The notes under the pieces: generated by a model | Database searches by the model: none | What the model was told of the DNA's origin: nothing | The model's input: only the letters and a program-made list of their open reading frames with translations | Origin: Saccharibacter floricola DSM 15669 | GTDB lineage: Bacteria; Pseudomonadota; Alphaproteobacteria; Acetobacterales; Acetobacteraceae | DNA: 64,000 nucleotides | Direction: 5' to 3' | Assembly (NCBI RefSeq): GCF_000378165.1 | Contig: NZ_KB899333.1 | Coordinates: forward strand, 62,001 to 126,000 | Shown here: piece by piece, positions 44,304-53,315 of the stretch | How positions within the stretch are numbered: the first letter of the stretch is position 1 | Layout: every line of letters begins with the position of its first letter | Translations under genes and position numbers: made by a program

Positions 44304-46403
44304 GTGTCGTTGGGGTCGATTAAGCTTCAGCCTTCCACCCGTAATGCCGTCCTTTTTGCCCTTCGTACGACCATCGCTTCTCTCGTTGCTCTAGGCATTG
44401 CAATGTGGATGGAGCTTGGTCAGCCGCAATGGGCTCCCATGACTGTTTGGATTGTCGCGCGGGATTCGCGCGGTATGAGTATGTCCAAAGGGCGCTGGCG
44501 TATCGCGGGGACGCTCGTTGGCATGGTTGGTGGAATCACGATGATTGGGCTGGTGCCTCAGCATCCGTGGTTATTTTTCCCAATGCTGGCGTTGTGGATG
44601 GGGGTTTGCTCGGGTTTTGCCTCCATGACGGATAATTTCCGTGCGTATGCATTGGTACTGGCTGGGTACACAGGGGCCATTATTGCCATGCATGCCGTAA
44701 CGCAGCCGGGGGAAGTTTTTCACGTTGCGATGCAACGCGGCACTTACATCATTCTCGGTGTGGTCTGTGAGATGGTCGCGGGCATGGTGAGTGTTCCCGG
44801 GGCAGCGAAAGCGGCCCAAAAACAGCTTGAAGGCGATTTAACTCATCTTTTGGAGAATTCAGCGCAGGCTCTAGGGAGTGTGATCCGGCGCGAAAAAGGC
44901 AGTGAAGCTCGCTTATCGTTGCTTTTGGGGGCCTTGCAGCGTTTTAACGATCAGCTCGAATTTATTCGAATTGATACACAGCATATAGGCCGTCATGCTG
45001 ACCGCGCTTATATGACACTTGGTCGAGTGGCTGTGGTTTTGTCGCGCGGGCTGGGTTTACGCTCGCGTATTCTCTCCGTAGGGCGTCTTTCTCCTTCTTT
45101 GAAGGATGAGCTTGAGGAGTTTGCGTCTGGAATGGATGCAATTGCTCCTTTGCTTTTAGATGCTTCACTTGCCGAAGAGTCACTTCGGCATGCGGAGACA
45201 ATGCTTGGAAGTTGTCGGAAAAAATTAGCACTTTACCTGCCGCGCGATGATAGCGCAGCTTTGCAAGAGGGGATTGTTCTCACTGGTGTGGAGGTTCTTC
45301 TCGAAGATCTCTGCGCGATGTTATCGTCACATTATGCAGGAACACAACATATTGCAGCGCCGAAAGCGCGGGGCTTGCACCGTCATCCAGACTGGGGAAT
45401 GGCCTGGGTTAACGGGACGCGAACATTTGTTGCGATGATTTGGGGAGCGTTTGTATGGGAAGTGACGGCATGGTCTAATGGGGGAACCTACTTGGCACTC
45501 ATCGCGGTGGCATGTGCGCGTTTTTCCTTGTTTGACGACATGGTTCTTGCAAGTCGTTTCTTTTTCTATGGTGCATGCGTTGCTGTTTTAGCGAGTATTG
45601 TCCCTGTTTTTATCATCATGCCGATGACTTCGAATTTTGAAGTCTTGGCTCTTATTCTCGGGACGCTTCTTTTCCTCGGTGGGCTGGCTTTGCGAGCTCC
45701 GCAACCTTTTGTGGTGATGGGGGCGGGGTACACCATGTTCCTCCCTTGGGTGATGGAGCTTGATAATAATACGCATATTGATGAGATCACGTGGGTCAAT
45801 ACATCCGTAGCGCTTCTTTTGGCACTTTTTAGCGGTGTGGTGAGCTTCCGCGTTATTTTCCCATTTACGCTGCAAAGTACGTGGCGCATGTTGCGCCGTC
45901 AGCTCTTTAAAGGGATGAAGCGTCTCAGTAACGGTTTGGCAGAGCGCCAGACGGAATATGATTGGGTGGATGATACGACCCAGCAAATGGAGCAAACCCT
46001 GCGCCTTGCTGGTAAAATTCCTCAAGAAAGTTATGAAGCCGTATTACGCGGAACGCTTTCTGTCATGACCGTTGGGCGAAACCTACTGATGATCCGTAAC
46101 CATGTGCAAGAAAGACGTTTGCCTTTAAGTGCCCTCCAAGAGGCAGAACTTCTGGTGGGACAAATTGTGCAGATGGACGCAGAGGGGGCGATCGAAGGAG
46201 AGGATTATTCTGAGCAAGAATTTCGTGAAGAGCAGGGTGAGCTTTGGATGCTCTTTCACCAAACTCTTGATATCGAAGCCCGTCGAGATCTTGCCCTTGC
46301 TCTCGGGTCACTCCGTATTATCCGTGTTGAGCTTTTGGCAACGCGGAACTTTTTGAAAAAGAACTTTACCTTTGTGGAAACCCAAAAAACCTTAGCTTCA
46401 TAA
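44304..46403 (+). CDS. FUSC/YccC-type inner membrane exporter, copy 2
   Basis: A 699-residue paralogue of the exporter at 7613-9697. The first 160 residues are clearly similar (FALRTTIASLVALGI then ELGQPQWAPMTVWIV and MSKGRWRI), as are a central LTGVEVLLEDLCAMLSSHYAG and the second membrane block after FVWEVTAW. Two membrane blocks flank a soluble helical domain, as expected for FUSC proteins. The start is GTG at 44304 behind AGGAGGAG. It stands alone after msrPQ with a 192-base gap. Substrate unknown, probably organic or aromatic acids. Confidence 0.88.
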   Translation: MSLGSIKLQPSTRNAVLFALRTTIASLVALGIAMWMELGQPQWAPMTVWIVARDSRGMSMSKGRWRIAGTLVGMVGGITMIGLVPQHPWLFFPMLALWMGVCSGFASMTDNFRAYALVLAGYTGAIIAMHAVTQPGEVFHVAMQRGTYIILGVVCEMVAGMVSVPGAAKAAQKQLEGDLTHLLENSAQALGSVIRREKGSEARLSLLLGALQRFNDQLEFIRIDTQHIGRHADRAYMTLGRVAVVLSRGLGLRSRILSVGRLSPSLKDELEEFASGMDAIAPLLLDASLAEESLRHAETMLGSCRKKLALYLPRDDSAALQEGIVLTGVEVLLEDLCAMLSSHYAGTQHIAAPKARGLHRHPDWGMAWVNGTRTFVAMIWGAFVWEVTAWSNGGTYLALIAVACARFSLFDDMVLASRFFFYGACVAVLASIVPVFIIMPMTSNFEVLALILGTLLFLGGLALRAPQPFVVMGAGYTMFLPWVMELDNNTHIDEITWVNTSVALLLALFSGVVSFRVIFPFTLQSTWRMLRRQLFKGMKRLSNGLAERQTEYDWVDDTTQQMEQTLRLAGKIPQESYEAVLRGTLSVMTVGRNLLMIRNHVQERRLPLSALQEAELLVGQIVQMDAEGAIEGEDYSEQEFREEQGELWMLFHQTLDIEARRDLALALGSLRIIRVELLATRNFLKKNFTFVETQKTLAS

Positions 46404-46649
46404 AACAGGATGCTAGCGTGCGCGGAACGATAAATGGTCGTTGGGTTGACTTTCCGGGTTTTTTGGGAGCAGCGAATCGACCAATACTTCCTCTCAAGAG
46501 CAGTAATGTTGTGGGGTCTATTGAAAGGAGTAGGCTTCAGATGGGCTATGAGCGCTGGGTGTATTCGTAAAAAATAGCGTGTGTTGAATGAGCCAACTGA
46601 GGAAAGAGGGCACTTTCCCCTTGGTTATACATATCGTGATGAACTTACG
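46404..46649. other. Gap after FUSC copy 2 without a supported gene
   Basis: Only short ORFs are present: a 9-codon one at 46541-46570 behind AAAGGAG and an overlapping 23-codon one at 46506-46577. Neither shows a signal of selection readable by eye. No hairpin with T run follows the exporter stop, so its terminator is not identified. I see no RNA gene here. Confidence 0.35.
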
Positions 46650-46682
46650 AAAAACCCCCACCATTGGAGAATGGAAGGGGTT
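46650..46682 (-). terminator. Intrinsic terminator after the NYN-domain gene
   Basis: On the minus strand AACCCC-TT-CCATT pairs with AATGG-TG-GGGGTT, followed by TTTTCG; the stem begins about 36 bases after the stop. Confidence 0.75.
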
Positions 46683-46717
46683 GATCTGACTTATGAAAAA
46701 GCGAAAGAGCTTTGATC

Positions 46718-47356
46718 TCAATCTTCGTCTTCGTCGTCATCATAATCTGCAGGGTGGCGGATGGGGCCGCGAGGGCGCACGTCAGGTGCTGGCCCGGCAG
46801 CAGCAGCGCGTGGGTCGGTGTTGCGTCGTGTAAAGCGATGCGCGATGTCAGACAGCTCCACAAAATGATCCGTTTGACGGCGCAGGTCATCACCAATCAT
46901 AGGTGGTGTCGTCCGCACGGATGAAATGACCGTCACGCGCGTACCTTGTGCCTGAATAGCCTCGACTGCGCGGCGCAGATCCGAATCACCACTGATGATA
47001 ACGGCATGGTCGAGATGAGGGGCCTGCTCCATGAGGTCAACGGCAAGCTCTACATTCATGTTACCTTTTACGCGCCGTTGCCCGGAATGGCTGGTAAATT
47101 CTCGTGCTGTTTTAGTCACAAGATGGTAACCATTATAGGCAAGCCAATCTGTGAGGGGACGCAGAGGGGAATAATCCTCTGTTTCGGGCATAGCGGCATA
47201 ATAAAAAGCGCGCTGGAACATGCAGGAGCGCTCGAAAAGGGCGCGCAATCCTAGAAAATCGACCTCAAAACCAAGGTTGCGAGCTGCGTGATGGAGGCTC
47301 GCTCCATTAATGAAAAGGGATGTACGGTCATTTGATCTGAGAAGAAGATTAGACAT
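46718..47356 (-). CDS. NYN-domain (LabA/DUF88-like) protein with altered acidic residues
   Basis: A 212-residue protein with the PIN-like NYN fold over residues about 10-170, followed by a Pro/Arg-rich tail ending in DDDEDED. Family members are metal-dependent RNases with conserved acidic residues; the expected FIDGAN near the N terminus reads FINGAS here, and the expected GNMDIE block reads GNMNVE, while SGDSD near 125 is intact. From recall of the family these are two Asp-to-Asn changes and may reduce or abolish metal-dependent cleavage. It is divergent from rpoZ, a conserved neighbourhood in alphaproteobacteria. Confidence 0.88.
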   Translation of the reverse strand: MSNLLLRSNDRTSLFINGASLHHAARNLGFEVDFLGLRALFERSCMFQRAFYYAAMPETEDYSPLRPLTDWLAYNGYHLVTKTAREFTSHSGQRRVKGNMNVELAVDLMEQAPHLDHAVIISGDSDLRRAVEAIQAQGTRVTVISSVRTTPPMIGDDLRRQTDHFVELSDIAHRFTRRNTDPRAAAAGPAPDVRPRGPIRHPADYDDDEDED

Positions 47357-47399
47357 ATCTCACGTTATTTTTAAAAGATGAAAGGGCGACAGCTCCGCT

Positions 47400-47441
47400 A
47401 TAAAGCAAAATCGATAATTTTATATAACAATTTTGCTTTAT
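47400..47441. repeat. 12-bp perfect inverted repeat upstream of the NYN gene
   Basis: ATAAAGCAAAAT (47400-47411) and ATTTTGCTTTAT (47430-47441) are perfect complements around an AT-rich 18-base spacer. It lies 44 bases upstream of the NYN start, so it could be an operator or cruciform. Confidence 0.7.
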
Positions 47442-47531
47442 GGCCTAATCGTATCGTTTTACTACGAGAAAGACAAGAAGCCAGCTTTGCATTGCGTCAA
47501 TAAAATGCTTCATGATAGACTGGAAGGGAAA

Positions 47532-47569
47532 ACTCACAACCATTTTAGATAATAGCAATGGTTGTGAGT
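47532..47569. repeat. 13-bp perfect inverted repeat in the rpoZ leader
   Basis: ACTCACAACCATT (47532-47544) pairs with AATGGTTGTGAGT (47557-47569), loop of 12 bases, ending 41 bases before the rpoZ start codon. No T run follows, so it is more likely an RNA leader hairpin or a regulator-binding site than a terminator. Confidence 0.7.
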
Positions 47570-47610
47570 GGGCAGTGATTTGTTTCTGAGATGAAGAGGA
47601 AGCCAGTTTT

Positions 47611-47976
47611 ATGGCGCGCGTAACGGTCGAAGATTGCATTGAGAAGGTTTCCAACCGCTTTGAGCTGGTGCTGCTGGCTGCACAGCGCGCGCGCGGCCTG
47701 TCTCGTGGGGAAGAAATGAAGGTTTCACGTGATAACGACAAGAATTCTGTCGTTGCCTTGCGTGAGATTGCAGAAGATCACGTTAATCTTGATGAGCTAC
47801 GCAATGGTATTGTGCGCTCAATGGGTCATCAGCCTGAGGTTGAGCCTGCTGATGAAGAAGTGATGGATTTGATCCCAACTGATCAGAATATCTTTGGTTT
47901 GCAGGATGTCTCTGCAGAAGAAGAAGCGTCTCATAAGGCTGCTGATTCGACAGAGACAGGGCGTGGGCGCCGCTAA
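47611..47976 (+). CDS. rpoZ: DNA-directed RNA polymerase subunit omega
   Basis: Smallest RNA polymerase subunit; helps fold beta-prime and contributes to a ppGpp site in some proteobacteria. The 121 residues show [28 protein letters not shown], the diagnostic omega N terminus, then [11 protein letters not shown]. The C-terminal 40 residues are an acidic extension usual in alphaproteobacteria. AGAGGAAG precedes the ATG. It lies 54 bases upstream of rsh, the classic rpoZ-spoT linkage. A perfect hairpin sits in its leader. Confidence 0.95.
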   Translation: MARVTVEDCIEKVSNRFELVLLAAQRARGLSRGEEMKVSRDNDKNSVVALREIAEDHVNLDELRNGIVRSMGHQPEVEPADEEVMDLIPTDQNIFGLQDVSAEEEASHKAADSTETGRGRR

Positions 47977-48030
47977 AACGCGTTTATGTCTGTGTGTCTT
48001 GGATCGTAATCAGCAGGTAGAGGCTGCACC

Positions 48031-50346
48031 ATGATGACCATGCCGTCTTCTCCCATCTCTCCATTGGAGGAACGGCATCCTGCCGAGGAGAGCCTCCCTG
48101 CTGATGCGTTCCGTCCGTCCATCAGTGGTTTGTTGGAACGGATCAAAAGTTACGATCCCTATGCTGACCTCGCTCAGGTTGAGGCGGCTTATGCGATTGC
48201 AGCAGAAGCGCATAGAGGGCAATGCCGCGATAATGGTGACCCTTATATTACGCACCCGATTGCGGTTGCGAATATTTTGGCAGGATTCCGTATGGACCCC
48301 GTGTCCATCATGGTGGGTCTCCTGCATGATACTGTTGAAGATACTGGCGTTTCGCGCGAGCTTCTAGAGCGTCAGTTTGGGCAGGATGTTGCGTCTATTG
48401 TTGATGGCGTGACGAAATTGACGCGGCTGGAATTACAGTCCGATCGCACCAAGCAGGCGGAGAATTTCCGTAAGCTTGTCTTGGCCATGTCGCGTGATAT
48501 TCGTGTGCTGATCGTCAAGTTGGCTGATCGGTTGCACAACATGCGTACGCTCCATTATGTGCAGCGTCTTGACCGGCGGCAACGTATTTCGCGTGAGACG
48601 CTGGATATTTACGCCCCGCTTGCCGAGCGCATCGGTATGGATCGCGTTAAGACAGAGCTCCAAGATGTCGCTTTTGTTAATTTAGAACCAGAAGCTGATG
48701 CGACGATCCGTGCACGTTTGAATTATCTCCGCGGGCAGGGCGCGGATATGATTGAGCAGATCCGTCGTGAGCTCGTGCGGTTGTGCCAAGAGGCCGGGCT
48801 CAAAGATGTTGAAGTGATGGGGCGCGAGAAATCTCCTTATTCTATTTGGGAGAAAATGAAACGCCGCAATGTCGCTTTTGAGCAGCTTTCCGATATTATG
48901 GCGTTCCGTATTGTCGTGCCAACGCGTGATACATGTTACGCGGCGTTGGGGGCTGTTCATGCGGCTTATCCGATGATTGCTGGGCGCTTTAAAGATTATA
49001 TTTCAACGCCTAAAGCTAATGGGTATCAGTCCCTTCATACGGGGGTGACATTATACCGGCCTCATAGCCAGAAAATTGAGGTGCAGATCCGTACGCCAGA
49101 GATGCATGACCTTGCTGAAAACGGGGTCGCTTCTCACTGGGCCTATAAAGAGCAAAGCACACCGGCAGAGAATGAAGCGGCTGTTCTTTCAGAAACCTTT
49201 GAGACCTACACCCGTAAGTTGCGTTGGGTGCAGGATCTGCTCGATATTTTGGAAGATAGCCAAGAGCCTAATGAGTTTCTTGAGAATACGAAGCTAGAGC
49301 TCTATCAAGACCAAGTTTTTTGCTTCACGCCTAAAGGAAAGCTCATTCCGCTGCCTCGTGGCGCTACGCCTGTTGACTTTGCTTATGCTGTGCATAGCCA
49401 AGTTGGGGATCGTTGCGTGGGCGCTAAGGTCAATGGGCGTCTTGTCCCTTTGCGTCATACGCTCGAAAATGGTGACCAGGTTGATGTGATGACGGCGCGT
49501 GGTGGGGCGCCTTCTCCATCATGGGAGCGGTTTGTTGTTACAGGCAAAGCGCGTGCGCGTGTCAGGCGTTTTGTAGCGCTTCAGCAGCGGCAAAGCCATT
49601 TGGATAATGGACGCGGGGCGATTGCGCGGGCTTTCCGGCAGAAGAGCGTTGATGGGTCGGAAAAGGTGCTGGAACGCATCTTACAGCCCTTAAAGCAGCG
49701 TAGTTTGACTGATCTCTACGTGGCTGTCGGTGCTGGGCAGATTGAAGCACGCGATGTTGTCGGAACGGCTTATCCTGAGCTTGCCCGCCAAGGGCGCGCA
49801 CCGCGTGTGGTGCCAGGGCTTTCCCCTCGGTTGGAAGCGCGGGTGGATCAACGGCCCGTCCATCATCATAAAGGGTATGAGGGTTCCATCCTTAACGGTG
49901 TTGGACGTGGCATTGAGGTGCATTTTGCCGGATGTTGTCGCCCCATCCCTGGTGACCGTGTGGTAGGGATTATCGCACAGAGTCGCGGTGTGACGGTGCA
50001 TCGGCGGGAATGTCATAATCTTTCTGTCTTTGCAGAGACGCCGGAGCGCTTTTTAGAAGTATCTTGGAATGAAGAAGCCGTTGATAGCACGCGTAAAGAT
50101 GCGCCACGTTACACAGCACGTCTTTCTGTCGTTGCGGGGAATGACCCGGCTGTTTTGGCTGCTTTGACCAATTTGGCCACGCGGCATGAGGCCAGTGTGG
50201 TGAATTTACGCATTACCAATCGACAGCTCGATTTTATGGAGATTCTCGTCGATATTGAGGTTAAACATCTCAAACATATGGCGACAGTTTTAGCGGCTTT
50301 CCGGGTGGCTGATGGCGTTATACAGGTGGAAAGAGCAAAGGGGTGA
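48031..50346 (+). CDS. Bifunctional (p)ppGpp synthetase/hydrolase (Rsh/SpoT)
   Basis: Controls the stringent response by making and degrading (p)ppGpp. The 771 residues contain the HD hydrolase domain (His61, His99-Asp100 in LLHDTVEDTG, LADRLHNMRT), the synthetase domain (FKDYISTPKANGYQSLHT near 320-337), a TGS domain (about 410-470, CFTPKGKLIPLPRGATPVDFAY region), and a C-terminal zinc-finger-like CCRPIPGD and ACT domain (about 695-765). Both catalytic centres look intact, so it is bifunctional. It overlaps the acpS frame start (GTGA) and heads rsh-acpS-lepB-rnc-era. Confidence 0.95.
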   Translation: MMTMPSSPISPLEERHPAEESLPADAFRPSISGLLERIKSYDPYADLAQVEAAYAIAAEAHRGQCRDNGDPYITHPIAVANILAGFRMDPVSIMVGLLHDTVEDTGVSRELLERQFGQDVASIVDGVTKLTRLELQSDRTKQAENFRKLVLAMSRDIRVLIVKLADRLHNMRTLHYVQRLDRRQRISRETLDIYAPLAERIGMDRVKTELQDVAFVNLEPEADATIRARLNYLRGQGADMIEQIRRELVRLCQEAGLKDVEVMGREKSPYSIWEKMKRRNVAFEQLSDIMAFRIVVPTRDTCYAALGAVHAAYPMIAGRFKDYISTPKANGYQSLHTGVTLYRPHSQKIEVQIRTPEMHDLAENGVASHWAYKEQSTPAENEAAVLSETFETYTRKLRWVQDLLDILEDSQEPNEFLENTKLELYQDQVFCFTPKGKLIPLPRGATPVDFAYAVHSQVGDRCVGAKVNGRLVPLRHTLENGDQVDVMTARGGAPSPSWERFVVTGKARARVRRFVALQQRQSHLDNGRGAIARAFRQKSVDGSEKVLERILQPLKQRSLTDLYVAVGAGQIEARDVVGTAYPELARQGRAPRVVPGLSPRLEARVDQRPVHHHKGYEGSILNGVGRGIEVHFAGCCRPIPGDRVVGIIAQSRGVTVHRRECHNLSVFAETPERFLEVSWNEEAVDSTRKDAPRYTARLSVVAGNDPAVLAALTNLATRHEASVVNLRITNRQLDFMEILVDIEVKHLKHMATVLAAFRVADGVIQVERAKG

Positions 50347-50351
50347 CGGCC

Positions 50352-50816
50352 ATGATTGTGGGGATGGGCGTTGACCTTTGCATGATCTCGCGTATTGAAG
50401 GCGTATTCTCTCGCCATGGGGATGCGTTTTTGGAACGTGTTTTTACTGAAGATGAGCGCGCTTATGTGGAGCGCTTGCGAGGGAGTGTTCGCTTTGGCGG
50501 TTATGCTAAGCGCTGGGCTGCGAAAGAAGCGTGCGCTAAAGCGTTAGGAACGGGTTTTACTAAAGGGGTTTCCTTTCAGGATATTTCTGTTGGTCGTCAC
50601 CATAATGGCGCTCCACGGCTTTATGTGAGTGGAGCCGCTGAGCGTGCTTTATGGGCATTGGTGCCGCAGGGTATGGTGCCGGAACTCTTTATTAGTTTAA
50701 GTGATGATCCGCCTTTCGCGATGGCTCAGGTGATTATACAAGTGCGCGATCATGGTTCAGATGATACCTATGGGCGTAGTGAAGACCGCTTCTCCGAAGC
50801 GTCTTATCGGGAGTAG
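50352..50816 (+). CDS. acpS: Holo-[acyl-carrier-protein] synthase
   Basis: Attaches 4'-phosphopantetheine to acyl carrier protein. The 154-residue protein has the metal-binding Asp8 in VGMGVDLCMISRIE and Glu59 in KRWAAKEACAKALGTG. The ATG at 50352 matches the usual N terminus; a GTG at 50343 overlapping the rsh stop is also possible and has a GGAAAGAG site. The last 25 residues (DHGSDDTYGRSEDRFSEAS) extend beyond the family core. It is in the rsh-lepB string, 10 bases before lepB. Confidence 0.93.
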   Translation: MIVGMGVDLCMISRIEGVFSRHGDAFLERVFTEDERAYVERLRGSVRFGGYAKRWAAKEACAKALGTGFTKGVSFQDISVGRHHNGAPRLYVSGAAERALWALVPQGMVPELFISLSDDPPFAMAQVIIQVRDHGSDDTYGRSEDRFSEASYRE

Positions 50817-50825
50817 GAGAACGGT

Positions 50826-51665
50826 ATGAGTGTTTATAATAAGGGCGCGGAGCCAGACCAGCAGGAAAACTGGGGCGACATTGTGCGCCAGATTGTTATT
50901 TTAGTGGTCGTGATTTTTGGGGTGCGCTCTTTTTTCATTGAGCCTTTTAATATTCCGTCCGGCTCGATGATCCCAACCTTGCAAATTGGGGACTTTGTGC
51001 TCGTGACGAAACCGAGCTACGGCTATTCACGCTATTCCTTCCCGTTTTCCTTGTCACTGTTCTCAGGGCGTGTTTTTGGCAGTTTGCCACATCGCGGGGA
51101 TGTCGCAGTTTTCCGTTACACGCAAGATACATCCATTGATTATATCAAACGTATTGTTGGCCTGCCTGGGGATCATATTCGTGTCACAGCAGGGAAGCTT
51201 ATCCTGAATGGTCAGGAGCTTCCACGGCAGTCGATGGGGGCTTATTCGTTCCGTGATGAGATGGGAACAAATTTTTCGGGTGAACGCTACCGGGAGACGC
51301 TCACACGTGAGAATGGCAAGGGTTCAGTCACCCATGATGTGTTGAAGCTGACGGATGAAGGGCCAGCGAACAACACAACTGAGTATGTCGTGCCGCAGGG
51401 TTGTCTGTTTGCGATGGGTGATGATCGCGACGATAGTTCCGATAGTCGTTTTCAAGGTGGGCGTGAAACAGGGAAATGTGCGGCGCCTGCAGGGAATGAT
51501 TTTCTTCGTGCGTCTGATCGTGATCTAGGATTTGTGCCAGTTGAAAACCTCGTCGGGCATGCGCAATTCGTTCTCTTCTCTATTGATCTAAAGCACCCAT
51601 CTTGGCAGTTCTGGTATTGGCCTGCCGAGATCCGTTGGGGGCGTTTTTTGCACGGTGTTCATTAA
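50826..51665 (+). CDS. lepB: Signal peptidase I
   Basis: Inner membrane protease that cleaves Sec and Tat signal peptides. In 279 residues there is one N-terminal membrane helix (about 20-38), the catalytic Ser47 in IPSGSMIPTL and Lys108 in DYIKRIVGLPGD, and the later GDDRDDSSDSR box E. Length and box order are normal. Its stop overlaps the rnc start (TAATG). Many exported proteins in this window, including the orphans, would be its substrates. Confidence 0.95.
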   Translation: MSVYNKGAEPDQQENWGDIVRQIVILVVVIFGVRSFFIEPFNIPSGSMIPTLQIGDFVLVTKPSYGYSRYSFPFSLSLFSGRVFGSLPHRGDVAVFRYTQDTSIDYIKRIVGLPGDHIRVTAGKLILNGQELPRQSMGAYSFRDEMGTNFSGERYRETLTRENGKGSVTHDVLKLTDEGPANNTTEYVVPQGCLFAMGDDRDDSSDSRFQGGRETGKCAAPAGNDFLRASDRDLGFVPVENLVGHAQFVLFSIDLKHPSWQFWYWPAEIRWGRFLHGVH

Positions 51666-52417
51666 TGGCAGAGCAGGGGAATCCAGCTCAAACGATTGAG
51701 CGTTTGCTGCATTATCAGTTTGCGCGCTCCGAGCTGTTGCATGAGGCTTTGACGCATCGTTCAGCCTTGTCGCGTCGTCCGCCTAAGGGAAAGGGGCGTT
51801 CTGGGCAACAATCCAAGCGATCTCACACGAAAGGGCAAGGCTCTAATGAGCGTCTTGAGTTTGTCGGGGATCGCGTTCTTGGCTTGGTGATGGCTGAATG
51901 GCTTTTTGAGCGCTATCCTCAGGAGCAAGAAGGGGCCTTAGGGGCACGGCATGCTCATCTGGTCTCTCGTCCTGTGTTGGCAGAGGTTGCGGATGCGATC
52001 TCCTTGGCAGATATGCTCCATATCGCACAACATGAAGAGGCGGCCGGTATTCGCACACTTGCAAGCGTTCGCGCCGATGCGATGGAAGCTCTTTTAGGGG
52101 CGATTTATCTTGATGGTGGCCTAGAGCCTGCGCGCCGCATTGTGCGGCAGCTATGGGGAAAGAGCATCGAGAGTGGGGCGCGCCCGCATAAAGAACCTAA
52201 AACATTGCTTCAAGAGTTTTTGCTAGGCCGCGGTGAGTCTTTGCCGTGTTATGAAATGGTATCGTCTGATGGGCCGTCTCATGCTCCTGTTTTTTGTGTG
52301 CAGGTGCAAGCAATGGGTCACACTGGGCATGGGCAAGCGGGAAGTAAGCGTTTGGCCGAAAGTGCTGCAGCAAAAGATTTGCTTCATAAGTTAGGGCAGG
52401 AGAAAAAGCATGCCTGA
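51665..52417 (+). CDS. rnc: Ribonuclease III
   Basis: Cleaves double-stranded RNA in rRNA and mRNA processing. The 250 residues contain the catalytic domain with the signature NERLEFVGDRVLGL at 61-74, the second acidic cluster DAMEALLGAIYLDGG, and a C-terminal dsRNA-binding domain from about 175. Unusual: about 22 extra, mostly basic residues (SRRPPKGKGRSGQQSKR region, 36-59) separate HRSA from the signature, where E. coli has five. The start ATG overlaps the lepB stop by one base (TAATG); its 3' end overlaps era by eight bases. Confidence 0.95.
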   Translation: MAEQGNPAQTIERLLHYQFARSELLHEALTHRSALSRRPPKGKGRSGQQSKRSHTKGQGSNERLEFVGDRVLGLVMAEWLFERYPQEQEGALGARHAHLVSRPVLAEVADAISLADMLHIAQHEEAAGIRTLASVRADAMEALLGAIYLDGGLEPARRIVRQLWGKSIESGARPHKEPKTLLQEFLLGRGESLPCYEMVSSDGPSHAPVFCVQVQAMGHTGHGQAGSKRLAESAAAKDLLHKLGQEKKHA

Positions 52418-53315
52418 TCACCTCTCGTCACGTTGTGGCTTCGTTGCGCTCGTAGGGGCGCCCAACGCTGGGAAATCCACGCTCCTTAACCGCATGGCGG
52501 GCGCTAAGCTCTCCATTGTTAGTCCCAAGGCGCAGACAACGCGTTTTCGGACATTGGGCATCGTCATGCGGGAGCAGACGCAGCTAATTTTTGTTGATCT
52601 TCCAGGGATTTTCAAACCAAAACGACGGCTTGACCGGGCAATGGTGAACGCGGCGTGGAGTGGTGCTCAGGATGCTGACCTGACGCTCTTTATGATTGAT
52701 GCGCGGCGTGGCTTGGCTGATGATGTGCGCGAGATTATGGGACGGCTCGCCGAGAGCAAGCGTACCATTTGGCTTGTGCTTAACAAGACAGACATGGTGA
52801 CCCCACAGCAGCTCCTGCCTTTAACGCAAGAGGTGAGTGATACGCTGAAAGTTGACCAGGTTTTTATGGTCAGCGCACGCTCTGGTGACGGTGTGGACGA
52901 GCTCTTGGATCATTTAGCGCGAGCTATGCCAGAAGGTCCATATCTTTACCCTGAAGATGATTTAACAGATTTGCCTGATCGCTTGTTGGCTGCTGAAATG
53001 GTGCGTGAGCAAGTGTTCTTACAAACGCATGAAGAAATCCCGTACCATGCGACGGTTGAAACAGAATCGTTTAAACAACGTCGTGATGGGTCGGTGCGGA
53101 TTGATGTGACGATTTATGTCTCTCGCCCTGGTCATAAGGCTATTTTGATTGGGGAAAGAGGCAATCGAATCCGTGAAATTGGCACGCGGGCACGGCATTA
53201 TCTGGAGCCATTGCTGGACTGTCCTTGTCATTTATTCCTGAATGTGAAGGAACGTGCCGAGTGGGATAAGGAGACAGCCCGTTTACGTGCACTGGGTCTT
53301 GATGAGTATGGCTAA
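52410..53315 (+). CDS. era: Era GTPase
   Basis: Ribosome-associated GTPase required for 16S rRNA maturation. P-loop GAPNAGKS at 16-23, switch region AQTTRFRTLG, DLPG at about 67, NKTD at about 127, and a C-terminal KH RNA-binding domain with LIGERGNRIREIGTRAR. Length 301, normal. It is coupled to rnc by an 8-base overlap. recO, often next in proteobacteria, is absent; pyrH follows after a 109-base gap. Confidence 0.96.
   Translation: MPDHLSSRCGFVALVGAPNAGKSTLLNRMAGAKLSIVSPKAQTTRFRTLGIVMREQTQLIFVDLPGIFKPKRRLDRAMVNAAWSGAQDADLTLFMIDARRGLADDVREIMGRLAESKRTIWLVLNKTDMVTPQQLLPLTQEVSDTLKVDQVFMVSARSGDGVDELLDHLARAMPEGPYLYPEDDLTDLPDRLLAAEMVREQVFLQTHEEIPYHATVETESFKQRRDGSVRIDVTIYVSRPGHKAILIGERGNRIREIGTRARHYLEPLLDCPCHLFLNVKERAEWDKETARLRALGLDEYG

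Noticed and set aside
46506-46577. 23-codon ORF after FUSC copy 2
   Set aside because: No good ribosome site, no homology recognised, and it overlaps another equally unsupported mini-ORF.
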